Shown piece after piece: positions 48,393-60,300 of a stretch of DNA of 64,000 nucleotides. A program made the position numbers and the translations under genes. Numbering within the stretch: the first letter of the stretch is position 1; the number at the start of each line of letters is the position of its first letter. Source of the DNA: Paramarasmius palmivorus (taxonomy: Eukaryota > Basidiomycota > Agaricomycetes > Agaricales > Marasmiaceae); the NCBI GenBank assembly GCA_037176845.1, contig JAYKXP010000052.1:124001-188000 (forward strand), in the 5' to 3' direction. The notes beneath the pieces are model-generated. The model was not told where the DNA came from, did no database searches, and saw only the letters and a list, made by a program, of their open reading frames with translations.

Positions 48393-48799
48393 TAGTGGTG
48401 TATTGAACTTGAGGGAGACACGACACGGGTCCCTGGGATACTCAAAGCTATGTGTATTGATGGCGCCTGAGTAAGTATCCTTGAATCAGGAGTCGTTTCA
48501 CTCTCGAATACTCTCAAGTACATATAAAAGCTTTTGTTCATCCATTTAGGACGCTGCCAGAGGGAAGACGCAACATTTAAGTAACAGACCCCATGCCAAT
48601 GCAAATTCACTGAAAGCCAAATCTAGCTGTTTGAGCGTCTGTGCTCTCCCCATTCCACTAGACAGAATTGTGAGTTGGTAATTATCATATCATTTAAAAT
48701 AAGCTGGTCTACTTTTGAGCCGTGCCACCCTGACAGATGTATACTACAGCCCTCCCATGTCTATGAATCTCTGAGCAGCCCCGTCCAAACCGGCCGGCT
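48393..48799. other. Spacer between two minus-strand genes
   Basis: Holds the promoter of the R3H-associated gene and the 3' end of the PPR gene. No gene is supported. Confidence 0.45.
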
Positions 48800-50587
48800 T
48801 TAGTTCTGATCTCGGGTCATGCACCTCTTCCTGTCGAACACGTCTTCCGCCTCCAAGAAGCTCTTCCTAACATCCGACAACCAACCAAAACTTGGCTCAT
48901 ACTTCATCTCCTTCATCTCCTCCATTGCTAGTCGATATCGGGCATCCGAATTGGATGCACATTTTTCCACAAGAGCTGTGTAAATTGATTGCGAGGGGGT
49001 GTATCCCGCACCTTTCTCCTCTTCCAAATAGAAAAATGCGTCTTCATAGGTACCTTGTGTTAAGCAAAGCTTGATCATAAGTTCGTAGGTCGTTTGGTCA
49101 GGAGCGATCGATGCTTTTTTCATGTCTGCGAGAACCAAATCTCCGATTGGCCGGTGTGAAACGCCAACACTACCTTCGAGCAAAAGGTTAAAGGTCTCCA
49201 AATCTGGCTTTAAATTGTATTCGGAAGCACTTTTGTATGCCCCCACAGCGCGTTGAAGATCGCCTAGAGCATTAGCAGCTCTGAGCATGATGTTCAGAAC
49301 GGATATATGGAGTGGTTTGCCCTTGTGAATCTCGTCAACGATTGACCAGGTGGCATCGAAGGTATCTTCATCCTTCTTGATGAGATCCACGATAGGCGAT
49401 GAAGTGGAAGGGAGAACATTGACATTATTGGACTGCATGATTTCGAGTGCTATGAATGCTTCCTTGAGTTGCCCAGCGCGACAGAACGCTTCCACAAGTG
49501 GTGCGAAGTGATATTCTTGCCAGGGAACATTGGAGGCCTTCAAAACACGAAGAGCATCGGTTGCAAGATCCGGAGAGCCTGTTCGAGCAGCAGTGTTCAA
49601 CACGCCAATACATATCCCTTCGTCGGGATTGAGTTGGAGCTCTTGGACAACGATTTCCCAAGACTTGATAACACCCTCTCTCTGCAATGATTATACAAGC
49701 ATCAGTAATGATTTACTCGAGAGCATATGGGACATACCCAGAGTGCAGCAGCAGAAGCTCGCAGACAGTTGAGCCAAATGGCCGAGTCCAAGGTCCTCAA
49801 AGAACTACTTTGGAACTTTTCGGCCAAGTCAACACCAAGGCGTGGAAAACCCTGCTCCGTGGCCAGCTCAATTACACGCTGTATAGTGCGAACATCCGGC
49901 TCCAGTCCCTTCTCTTGCATTTCTTGTAGCAGGCGTAATGCCGTTTCCAGCTGTCCTGTAGATCCCGTGAAGTAACGGATGATGCTCGCATAGGTGGAGG
50001 CGTTGGGTTCAATGGACATGTCTTTCATCCTGTCTAGAATTTTCCATATGACGCTCGTCCCTCTATGGTGATTTGCCTGGACACGAACGGTCAATTCTGC
50101 CGCGTCAAAGTCAGGCTACCGGGACACACCTCAATGAGATAGTTAAATGACTGTACATCCGGCTGTACTCCAAACGTCACCATGTCATCAAAGATAGCCA
50201 CTGCATCATCTCCTGCGATAGCCCCCTTCAGTGTACGAAAAACGGAATGGTAGGTGTTTATGTCAGGTTTGACATTGTTTTTCTTCATTTCCTCCAAAAT
50301 TTCGAAACACCGAGTGGGATCTTCACGGTCAGCTGCATTCGCAAGCTGCATATTCCATGATGCTAATGAGGTTCTATTCCGTGACCTCTGAAACTGAGTG
50401 TCAGGTTTTGAAGACCATGGCTGGGCGCGTAATGTTGGAGGAAGGGTAGAAGTAGGCTGTCCTGATGATGCCCGTTCAGAAGCAGTAGCATATCGTCCTG
50501 TAGCATGATGAGTATTAGCCTCTTTTCGAGTAGATGATAAGACTCACGACATTGCACAGACAGACGGCGAAGGGGTATACGGTGCAT
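48800..50587 (-). CDS. Mitochondrial pentatricopeptide-repeat (PPR) protein
   Basis: PPR proteins bind organellar RNA and act in its processing or translation. The ATG at 50587 opens a short Arg-rich first exon (MHRIPLRRLSVQCRRYATAS after splicing), a good mitochondrial targeting sequence. Later exons carry tandem 35-residue PPR units, for example CFEILEEMKKNNVKPDINTY, AIFDDMVTFGVQPDVQSFNY, LLQEMQEKGLEPDVRT, AVGAYKSASEYNLKPDLETF and DMKKASIAPDQTTYE. It ends RCMTRDQN. Three introns were traced and no frame break was found. RNA target unknown. It is divergent from RAD21 with 136 nt between starts. Confidence 0.88.
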
Positions 50588-50723
50588 TTCAAGTCGCGCT
50601 CAGAACCCTAACCTAGTTTCTCCGACTGGTGAGTCACGCATCCCTTATCACGTGTCACACTGGCCCCTTGTTCGGAATTGATGGACGCGTTCCACTCGCG
50701 ACACCTTCTCCTCCCCCTCCATC

Positions 50724-53224
50724 ATGGTACGTTCTTCACCACTGAAATTTCATCATTTTCCCTGAAACGCATCTAGTTTTACTCTGAGGCTATACTCTCA
50801 CGTCGCGGGCCGCTTGGGAAAGTATGGCTGGCCGCTCACATGGAACGAAAACTTTCCAAAACACAGACGCTGCAGACGGATATAGAGGAGTCTGTCGGTA
50901 CGTACTGTTGCTTCATATTCTCGAAAATTTGGGCTGATGCTGTAATAGAGGCGATAATGGACCAAGAAATCGAATTCATGGCCTTGAGGCTGAGCGGGCA
51001 GCTCCTCCTTGGCGTTGTGCGGATTTACAGTCGCAAAGCCAAGTATCTGCTTGACGATTGTAATGAGGCCCTCTTGAAGATAAAGATGGTGAGTTTTGAC
51101 CTACTTCCATACTTTGGTTAGCCTCACGCACTCTAGGCTTTTCGACCTGGGATGGTCGACATGACCGAAGAACAACTCGTTGCAAACAAAAACGCCATTA
51201 CTATCCAAACCAATGACTTTCCCGATGTAGACTTGTTCATTCCCGATATCAACTGGTGTGTAGGGCTGCATCTTTCTGTGCTAGCAGACGCTCAATAAAG
51301 CACAGGCGTCAAGATTTCGAGGAACGACACCTGACCACAGTTCGGCCATCATCAAGCTCATATAGATGACATTACCCTTCCACCTACCGACGCATTTGAT
51401 CCGCTTGGCTTTGACATTGGGTTCGACGTTGGTCCGTCAGACGGTATTGGTTCCCAAGATTTTGAACTTGACTTGGGGCTCGACTTTGGTGACGGACCCG
51501 AACAAGAGAAGGATCAGGATTCCATGAGTGTAGACGAGAGTATTGGTGTTGGGCGTGATGCTGCCTCGATGAGAGATTCCGTAGGCGCGCAGTTCATGGA
51601 AGATGGCGTAACAATGGACCTCGACCTCTTGTCGAATAAAAGCAGAAGCCGTGCTCCTTCTGAGCATGGGTTCGGAGCGGACATGGATGTGGACATGGAT
51701 ATGGGTGGTGCTGACTTCGGTGGGATTGACCTGGGGGATTTCGGTATCAACTTTGGCGATGGTCCTGCAGAAGGCGCTCCTGAAGGTATCCCTGACGATG
51801 GCCTCCCCGCAGAAGGAGAGAGGACACCCGGTCGTGTTAGATCACCTTCCCGTGCATGTGCGTCCCCAGCTGTTTCTTATACGAATGCGCAATTAATCCT
51901 TTTTTTTTTGTTCATAGCGTCACCTCTAACCGAGCCTCCACCTACCCCTCCGCCGGAGCCGCAACCTGAGCTCGCTCCCGAGGAAACACCCAAAGTCTCG
52001 AAGCTCAAGAAGAAACTCAAGGAGAAGAAACAGGTCATCGATTCTGTAACAGAACTACAGGACGGTGGGCCAGGTGCCAAAGTTGGTAGAGGTAGAGACG
52101 GTGGACTAGGCGGGCCTCAAAATAAGGACCTCAGTGACATTCTTGTCGAACCTCACTTCCTTCCGAGATCGACTGTGGCCATGAGATTGCTCGAGATTCA
52201 CAATGACCCACTTTCCCACTTCCTGCCCACACGAGTTACTCCCAATGGCAACTTTTACTGTGCCGCTCCTCCAGGCTTGGCACCAGAACTGGCTGAGCTC
52301 TTCCTTCGCCCTATCAATGGGACATCGAAACGTAGAGCCTCTTCTCCGGACAAAACTCTGAACAAACGACCTCGCCTTGATGAGAATGCTCCTCCGGATG
52401 ACATTGAGGACGTTCGTCGAGCAGCAAGCTTGGCACCCAGTATCGCGCTAGGTAGCGATGTGCTTGGGAGAGCTAGCATGGGCCCTGATGGTGGGCTAGA
52501 ATTCCTTGATCAATCTGGCATGGTAGAAGACTTCCAGCTCAACGTCCCAGAATTTGAGGATGCTGGAATAGAACTACCAAACGAACGTGCTCGGTCCAAG
52601 TCTGCCGCTCCTTCTGCTCTTAGCAGACTTTCGACCCCTGCTCCTGATTTTGACGAAGGCGAGGGTTCATATGCAGATGCATCATGTCCAATTGCCGTTT
52701 TCGACTCGCGTCCCATGACGCAAACCCAGACGCAGACACAAGGTGCTATTGAAGAGGAACCTGTCGATACGGAGGGAAAAGGCTACAGCAGGAACACTAT
52801 CAAGGCTTTGTCGATCATCCGAAGGGAACTTCGTCCCACAGAAGGCGAGAGCGAGGAGAAGGTCCTCAGTTTCCAGAGGTTTGCAACCAAGGTGTGTAAT
52901 CTTCCTTTCTTGTCGTTTAACTTTGTTTCTGAGTCGCGTTTGATACAGGCTTCTCGCCGCGCCGCTGCGTCTTTCTTCTTTGAGCTCCTCGTACTCAGCA
53001 CAAGGGACTGCATCAAAGTCTCCCAAGAAGGTCCGTTTGAGAACATCGAGGTACGGGCCAAAGAGAAACTATGGGAGCGCCAGTCTCAGCACCATGATTC
53101 CCCTGCACCATCTCGACTGCCATCGGTTGCCCATCTCGAGAGCCCTCAGTGGCAAGATCTATTGGGTCCGCTTTGGGATTATAATGACTATATCTTTTTC
53201 TCGTGTCTTGTCTTATCTTATTGA
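50724..53224 (+). CDS. RAD21: Cohesin subunit Rad21/Scc1, with an ATG-only first coding exon and one frame slip
   Basis: The kleisin that closes the Smc1-Smc3 ring and is cut by separase. The first coding exon is just ATG (50724-50726); a 50-nt intron follows and exon 2 starts [20 protein letters not shown], the invariant kleisin start. Next come [40 protein letters not shown] and KIKMAFRPG. The acidic middle contains many Asp/Glu/Gly stretches and QTQTQTQ. The C-terminal winged helix ([40 protein letters not shown]) binds Smc1. The frame slips between 51345 and 51357: [14 protein letters not shown] must pass one extra base to reach [15 protein letters not shown]. Apart from this the gene is intact, and RAD21 is essential, so sequence error is the simplest reading. 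Confidence 0.9.
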
Positions 53225-53790
53225 GATATCTGACCGGGATATCAAGGTGGAATCTACATCATCGTCATCTTTTTATCGTCTTGTTTTCTTCTGCGATGTA
53301 CGTCTGTTGTATCTGGACTTTCCTCATTCGAGAGGGGGAGTATATCTTCAAGTTGTTACGAGCCCACCATGTACATACACAAGTATAGTTATCTAAATGA
53401 AGTCGAAGATAACGAGGGATGCGGTTAGCAAATAGGTAAGTGCGAAGAGGCTTTATATCTGCTTATTCACAGTAAGTCCTGTCAATTCTTGACAGCAAAG
53501 GACAAATTGAGCTCTTTCACATGATGGTAAAGAGGACTGAGCTCTGAAAACGATGTTTAGAGAAGATTGGAAAGTACATAGGCGAAGGATTCGCCGCTCA
53601 ACCAGGCTGATATTGGTATGGCCGAGAGTGACGATATCCCTTGCAATTAATCCTACTCCTGTATCATGCATGGAAGGCGATTGCTCACATTATATTGGTA
53701 CTACAAATTATGACCGCACATTGACCCAACTAACAAAACAAGAGTTACAAAACTAGATACATATCCAACAAAAGATACACAAGAATACAT
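53225..53790. other. Convergent 3' region after RAD21
   Basis: A 566-nt tail-to-tail spacer. Open frames here are short and without motifs. No gene seen. Confidence 0.45.
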
Positions 53791-55080
53791 TCACCGTTTG
53801 ATCAGCTGCGCGAAACTGCCCGACTTCTTCAAGCCCTTTCCGCTCTTCACAAAGACCATGCTCGCCCTTTTGATGAGTTTCTTCACCTTGTCCTTCCCAC
53901 CTTTGAGCTTCTCGGGCTCAGGAGAAATGTCGATGAAAGACTTGAACTCTTCCTCCTTATTGTTGCGGGGTACGACGCCACTCGAAGACTTCAGGATTGG
54001 TCGGTGCAAAAACGGTGTCTCAAGCGTGGGCTGCGGACGCGGGCGAGGTGAAGCGTATTGCCTCAATCCTTGATTTGTTTGTTGAGGCTGCCCAGAGAAG
54101 AACAGGGCCGTTTTCTGTACATGATGAAAATCCATGGACACCGACCTCCCTCGTACCATCGGCCTGCTAGGCTTATCCTCGCACCCAGGGGAAAATCTTA
54201 GCGAACGCATCTTCCTCGGCGAAGACCTAGTGATGTTCTTCTGCTGGTATGGGTGGGAGAGGTATAGGTGGTGGAGGTGGATACGCTGACGATGATGCGG
54301 ATGATGCTGAGGTAGAGGTATACGTCGACGTCGATGGAAATTTTCGGTGTCCTTTTATGTGCTGCCCGCCTTCCTCAGGAACAACAACAGCGCAAGACTC
54401 GTTCGACAGTGGCGAGACGCCCAGATCGTCCAAGTCCAATAGACTCTCTTCGTCAGAAGCAGCGGTCGCGAAAGGGATTCTTCCAGTGCTTGTCCTTATC
54501 AAGACCCTCGACTCCTATGACTCTCCTTAGCCTCAGGAGATCCCCAGTGGACCTTGCAGCGGCATCCTCCAATGTAAACAACGGCGAACTCTTCATCCTC
54601 CGGAGAATCGGACTAATAGGTGGAGGCTCAGGAAAATCCAGACCCATGTCGAGCTCGAGATTTTGGAAGATATTCAGAATCACTGCTGAGTGTACTGGTC
54701 GGTGTGAGACTTGGCGCGACGATAGCCACGGTATTGGACGGGATAGATGTCAGTGGCAGAGGGGGTGGAGGGGTTGCTCGGATGCCGAAATCTGTACACT
54801 GGCGACGAGCACGACGAGGATCGACAGGCGGCGAGCGTGAATTTCTGAGGTCCAACATGGAAGATGAAGTGAGACGCAAGTCGTCTGGGTCAACATCCAT
54901 TGGGCGAGGTCGAGGTAAAGAGATCAAGCTCGCAGAGAACGCCATCATAGGTGGACTGTGAACGATGAACAATGTCAGTACATGCAAAAGATTTCCGACG
55001 ACGACGACAACAACAGACCTGGCGACTGGATGTCTTTCACTTTGAGAGACCATGGCGGGAGAAAATGGGAGAATGGGCAA
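53791..55080 (-). CDS. Unrecognised low-complexity protein, frame interrupted
   Basis: I do not recognise this gene. Four overlapping open segments in changing frames read as one protein rich in Pro, Ser and charged residues. Segments contain MAFSASLISLPRPRPMDVDP, DFPEPPPISPILRRMKSS, ATAASDEESLLDLDDLGVSP, SPRKMRSLRFSPGCEDKPSR, and a basic C-terminus KVKKLIKRASMVFVKSGKG ending in GSFAQLIKR. The frame changes near 54650, 54480 and 54225 without obvious introns, so either single-base slips or unrecognised splicing. The start is uncertain: ATG at about 55080 or 54947, with a possible acceptor just before the latter. No domain, signal peptide or enzyme motif is visible. Confidence 0.45.
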
Positions 55081-55403
55081 CCAGAATCTTAGAAATACTC
55101 CTCCAGAGAAACTGAGGGGGCACCGATCGCCACTTCTATGGTCAATGTCTCACCAGGCCTGGCGGCACCCGGCAGTTTCTTTTTCTTTTTCTCTTTTTCT
55201 TTTCCAGTGTCATGTAAGCCTGCCAACGAAACCGAGCGCGTGTAGAAAGCTGAACAAGGATGAGGTTGAAACCATAGATGGTCGACTTGAAGTACGACTT
55301 GGGAGTCAATTTGCAAGTCCAGGTATAACACGATCACTCGGACAACGAGATCACGATCCAAACTCGGTTACCTCTATAGCCGGATAAGTTAATATACAAT
55401 GTG
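55081..55403. other. Spacer with a long polypyrimidine tract
   Basis: A 323-nt gap between two minus-strand genes. A T/C run lies at about 55170-55206 (repeats of TTTTTC). It is upstream of the low-complexity gene; no gene is supported. Confidence 0.45.
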
Positions 55404-56330
55404 CTAGGCATACAACATAATGACATGTTCTACGGTTGACCTTTTCTCAGTCATTCGGCGTTCACTGTCTGTAAAAGTATCCTGGAACTCTAATCTATCG
55501 TCCAAAGGTAGAGGCAAGGAAATAATGTAAGGCGAAACAGGTGGAAGTGGAAACTGGTCCAAATCAACCGAGACACTCGATGCACATGAATCTAGACTGT
55601 TCTGTGTACGAAACGTGCTTGAAGGCGACAGAAACCCGTTTTTAGTCGTCGAAGGGGAAGAAATTGGTAGGGTATCCTCAACCTGATCCAGCGCTTCGGA
55701 CACAACCACTGTCGGCATTGAAGAGTAGTCTGACGGAAAAGAGAGCCTCCAGGATACCAAAATACCTCTCTTCACCTCCATACTCTGCGTCGACGCCTTT
55801 TTCACCTCGCCCAGCTCAAGCTCAACGTCCAACCCCTCCAAATCTGACTCTGCTTCCAAACTTTGGGTTTCGACACTGTCTGTAACCGAGGTCATGCTTG
55901 TGTTGGCACTGGCTGTCCCGCATAGCCCCAGGGTGTCTTCTTCAGCAGACGATGTAATGGAGGAGAATTCAGATTCGGAATCAAGTTCAGATTTAGAACC
56001 TGCACGCTTGCGAGCGGCTGCGAACCCAGCCTGAAAAGATAGTTGCGCGTGCTTGCCGGCGTGAGAGCTATCGAGGTACGGCAATCGAACGAAGGAATCA
56101 TTGTCGCAATCGGCGGGGAGATCAGGAAGACGAGGGACCGTGACAGATTGTTGGGGGACTGGTTCAGGGTTTTCCGATTCTGGCGTTTTGATGGAGCTAG
56201 AACTTGATTTGTCGATAGTACGTGGTGGTGTTTCTTGTGCATGCTGAACAACGACGCGTATGACTGCTATGCCAGCGATGAGGACGAGTGTAGCAGCAAG
56301 CACAACAAGAGCGATTTGGAGTGGAGTCAT
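55404..56330 (-). CDS. Single-pass membrane protein with acidic Ser-rich tail, unknown function
   Basis: I do not recognise the family. From the ATG at 56330 the protein (about 308 residues, one exon) starts with a strong membrane helix, MTPLQIALVVLAATLVLIAG, then a Ser/Glu/Pro-rich region. Blocks such as LPYLDSSHAGKHAQLSFQAG and PVSPYIISLPLPLDDRLEFQ stand out as less repetitive and may be the conserved parts. The frame stays open upstream of this ATG to about 56561, but the hydrophobic start makes 56330 the better choice. Probably anchored in a membrane with most of the chain on one side; location not determinable. Confidence 0.55.
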   Translation of the reverse strand: MTPLQIALVVLAATLVLIAGIAVIRVVVQHAQETPPRTIDKSSSSSIKTPESENPEPVPQQSVTVPRLPDLPADCDNDSFVRLPYLDSSHAGKHAQLSFQAGFAAARKRAGSKSELDSESEFSSITSSAEEDTLGLCGTASANTSMTSVTDSVETQSLEAESDLEGLDVELELGEVKKASTQSMEVKRGILVSWRLSFPSDYSSMPTVVVSEALDQVEDTLPISSPSTTKNGFLSPSSTFRTQNSLDSCASSVSVDLDQFPLPPVSPYIISLPLPLDDRLEFQDTFTDSERRMTEKRSTVEHVIMLYA

Positions 56331-56730
56331 GGTCTCTTCTGTACTGAGCGATGGCAGCGAAAGTAAGATAGCGTGTAGTTGGTTAGGTTCTTCGCGTTCT
56401 CGTACTGAGGAACTAGTCAGGTTTCTGTTTTGTGAGCAAAGAACCAGATACCCACGAGTGTAAATAGATGGCATGCTGAGCGGAATTGAAGAGAAGAGAC
56501 TAGCAGTCTTAGCAGATGATGGATGAATTGCTGAGGCGAAGGGTGAAAAGGCAAGACACAATGTTTGACGCCCGTTTTCAGCGTAAGAAAGGACCGGAAA
56601 GGACCAAAATTCAATTATACGGAAAAAGCGACAAGTAATATGCGTAGTAGATAAAAACGATTAGCATATACTGTGAACAGATTTAGCAACATGAAGCATT
56701 TGCACCTCGACTCTGAAACTCACTGGATAA
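56331..56730. other. Spacer between two minus-strand genes
   Basis: Holds the promoter of the membrane protein and the 3' side of the bL31m gene. An open frame on the minus strand continues into it from the neighbour, but I see no evidence that it is translated. Confidence 0.4.
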
Positions 56731-57183
56731 CTACTTCTTTTTGCCACTCGATTTTTGTTTGACAGCATATTTGCTGGGATCTACAAGCTCTCCCTCTAGT
56801 TTTCCACCGACACCTTCCATCCATTCCTGACTCTGCCCTTGGCCACCACCAATACCCTCGAAACGTCTATTGAACCTGCCCAATCTACCAGTGGTACTGG
56901 CTTCCTCCTGTGACGCTTCAGCGTCAGCCCATAGATAGGTATTCCATATAGGATTGTTTGTGGTGTCTCTAGTTTGCCGTATCATTGAACGAGGCGATGT
57001 TATCCAGTGTGTAAAGCTCGAACCATCAGCACGGACAACGCGCTGGGGGAATTTCGGAACGAGAGGATTCGGGAGAGTAGGTGCGCGTCGTTTCCATACG
57101 TGGGTACGACCGTAAGGCGAAGAGGAAACGTTTCTAGTTGAGAATATGGGCTGAACGGGCCGTTGAACTAGTGGGCGAAGCAT
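56731..57183 (-). CDS. MRPL36: Mitochondrial ribosomal protein bL31m (Mrpl36 family)
   Basis: A 150-residue single-exon protein. The first ~25 residues (MLRPLVQRPVQPIFSTRNVS) form a typical mitochondrial presequence. The core reads FPQRVVRADGSSFTHWITSP, RSMIRQTRDTTNNPIWN, matching fungal mitochondrial bL31 of the large ribosomal subunit. The C-terminus is Gly-rich then basic (KQKSSGKKK). Size and start agree with the family. It is divergent from the alpha/beta-hydrolase-like gene with 212 nt between starts. Confidence 0.85.
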   Translation of the reverse strand: MLRPLVQRPVQPIFSTRNVSSSPYGRTHVWKRRAPTLPNPLVPKFPQRVVRADGSSFTHWITSPRSMIRQTRDTTNNPIWNTYLWADAEASQEEASTTGRLGRFNRRFEGIGGGQGQSQEWMEGVGGKLEGELVDPSKYAVKQKSSGKKK

Positions 57184-57395
57184 GGTGAACGTGGCCAGTG
57201 GTTGTGCCCAAGTTTTTACAGTGATTTTGATTATTTTTCACGGAGCAACGAGCACGTGGTAATAGCGGCGAGGATGACGCATTGACGTCTTCCGGCAATA
57301 CTGAGCGAACGTGTTCCCCTTTCGCCAACTGTCTCCCTCGTTGTCTCCCTCATTTCATCCCTCTTCCACCATACCCTTGCTCGTCGTCGTCGTCG

Positions 57396-60300
57396 ATGAG
57401 CACAATCCCAACATCGTCTCCATCGTCGTCCTCCACATCTAGGCAGTCAACCCAAGTTCCTTTTCCGCAGTCTCCCGCAAGTCAGCGTTCAACCTCACGT
57501 CGTTCAACACGTTCCGCTTCCACGTTTTCTACAGGAGAAGGATCTAGTCGTTCCTCTAATCCAACTTGGAGAGCACTGTCCATATCCAAAGGAAGCAGAG
57601 CCCAAAGCAGTGTTTCGCTGGTAGTAGCTGAACCACAATTAGACTCATCACAATTCAAATCAGAGAAGGCCCTCAATAGAGCTTCCAGTGCTGGAAGCAG
57701 GAGGCGCATTCCATCTGGGTTTCTGCGAAGGAAAGGCAGTAAACTTGACGTTATGTTGGATGAAACCAACGAGTCCGGCGATGCGGGGCCTGACGAGCAC
57801 GAAGACCCCAAAGCATCCCAGGCAGCAATCATTCACAGACTCCATTTCCGATTCGCCTCCGTCAGACCTATCTCTTCCTGTAGATAAATCTGTGGAGGCT
57901 ACCCCAAAGCCTCCGTCTGCCAATAGCTCCTGGTTCTCGTCATTCGGGCGTGCTAAAGGCAGAGAGAAAGGCAAAGCCGTATCTTCTCTATCATCTGAAG
58001 CATCACCGTCACAGAGTGAAGCAGATGCCATCACTCAATCGGAAAGGGAAACAGTACCCACGCTTTCACAGACAGGCGCAGAGATACCAATTCTCAGAGT
58101 CTACTGCTGTTGAGGAAGGTGTTGTCGAACCACAGGCTGATTTAGCCGGCCAGTCTTTCACACCAACCCGACCTATCAAAACAGCTAGTTCACCCGATTC
58201 GCGTCGTACATGGTACCCGTCCTCTCATCGACCTGCCACATCCCCAAAGTCCTCGTCACCTCTCCAAACCACTTCCTTCCCTGAATCAGACGACTCCCAG
58301 CATTTCCAACGACCACCCCTTTCCGGTTCTGCTTCCAGCTTTCCTTCGTCTATTGATGAGGATCGTGTTCCCAGTTTGGCACAGACGCCCACTAGCGCTT
58401 CCGACGACGAACAGCCACCCAAGGTGCTCTCGGTTCACTCACCTGGTGACGGCCCATGGGAAGGCGATGCAACAATTCGTGCCAGAATCAATTCTCTCAA
58501 TCCGAGCTCAAGCAGGTTTACGATCAGCTTGCCTTTGTTGGGTCGGCAAAAGGTGAAGCTGGAGGATGTAGTAAACAAGGTCAACTCCCAGGACCGTGCA
58601 GAGAAGGACATTGGTGATGCCCATATCGTAAAGAACAACGAGTCTAGCCTCCCTACAGATGGTACGTATCATACTGAATTGAACCTTATAGTACTGGCGC
58701 TCACGAACTCATAGAAACGAAATCGAACGATGCTACCGGTTCGGAATTTGTATCCAGAAGCACTGCGCAATGGGAGGGCATCACTTCAACTGCGACCGCC
58801 ACCAATGACTCATGTGGAAACGCCACTATTACCACAGATACGGCCTCTGATCTCCCTACAACTGAGACCACTAACGAGCATTCAGATGGGGGACAGGCAC
58901 CAACTATGGAGTCATCTAGCGCTGCATCTATTGTTTCAGAGCAGAATCGCTACTCGTGGTGGGATTACATTGGTTGGGGTACCACTGTTCCGAATACGGC
59001 TGCAGCTGAGCCCAAGTCGGAATCTGTCCAGGAAGAGAGCGATAGTAGAGTCGGAATAGAAACATCCGTGACAGGACCACCTGCTGGTGACGATAAACAC
59101 AATGCCACGGATTCAATACCTGATTCGGTTCAGGCCAACGTTGATGATGTACACCCTACCACTGGAACTACTACTACTGCGACCACTACTACTGCAACCA
59201 CTACTAGTACCGCATGGTTTGGACCATGGTCCAGCACTGCCGAAAGTGCAGACGGAAAGAAATCACGAGACACTTCTCAATCCGTACCACCACCACTCAT
59301 TGCTTCCGACCCATCCTCTGAGTCACAGTCGTCAGTTGCAACTGTGAAGCCATCCTCGTCTGAGGTGACGACAGTCAAAGCTACCCCGATGACTCAAGCC
59401 ACGGAGGCATCCACGATTCCTGATTCAAAAGCACCCTCGATACGTTCATCCGATACTGCCGCACGAGGCTCATGGTTTGCGCCTTGGACTTGGTACGCTC
59501 CTGAACCCGCCAGCGTCAAAGATGAACAGGATCAGCGTGAAGAAAGCGACCCTAATACCATGACTGCTTCGGAGAAGATTAAGGAAGAGGCACTTGCTCG
59601 ACAGAGGTCGCTGGAGGCAGAACAGGAACAAGATACACAGCCGCAGCCGCAACATGAACAATCGGAAGAAGTTCTGTCTACACCCATCTCCAATCCTCTC
59701 GATCAAACAATCACAACCCGCTATAGTTCGGGTTGGGCGTCGTTCTTTGGTACTGTTTCCAAGCGGACCAAGCTGATCACGGAACATGGAGAGGCTGTGA
59801 AACGTGATGAGAACGGGATGGAGGTTATGGATTTAGACGAGAATGAGGAGCTACCCGCAGAGCAGGAAGAGCAGGGATCAAACGAGAAGCCGAAGAACAA
59901 GGATCTGGAGAGAGTGAAAAAAGCAGAAGGGGCCAACAGTTCAGGAAGTGGTAGTCGACCAGCATCTACCCGCTCAGCCCCACCAGCCGCTGCGACGTCC
60001 GAGATCCCAGAGCCAGAGAGGAAAAAGGCTAAGAAGGAGAAATCCAGGGAAGGAAAAGAAGGCAAGAAAGGTGCACCTCCGACGATTATTGTCTCGGACG
60101 CGATACGTCAAGAAGGTGAATCGCTCCTTGGTAAGGAGAGAGATAAGAGTAAGAAGAGTCCTACGTCTTCAGTTAAGTCTGCACCGCCGAACACGTCGAC
60201 ACCTTCCTCTTCACCCTCGCCTACGGAAAGAAAAGATAAGGGAAAGAAGAGCTCATCACAGCCTCCCGCCGCGGCAAACTCTTCGCTACCAAACTTGGTG

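Noticed and set aside
51330..51365. A small intron to explain the RAD21 frame slip
   Set aside because: The only GT-AG pair is about 26 nt, below any workable intron length, and the conserved kleisin text on both sides needs just one base removed.
59155..59205. ACT/ACC-rich microsatellite
   Set aside because: It is in-frame coding sequence for a Thr run inside the hydrolase-like protein; ordinary for disordered regions.
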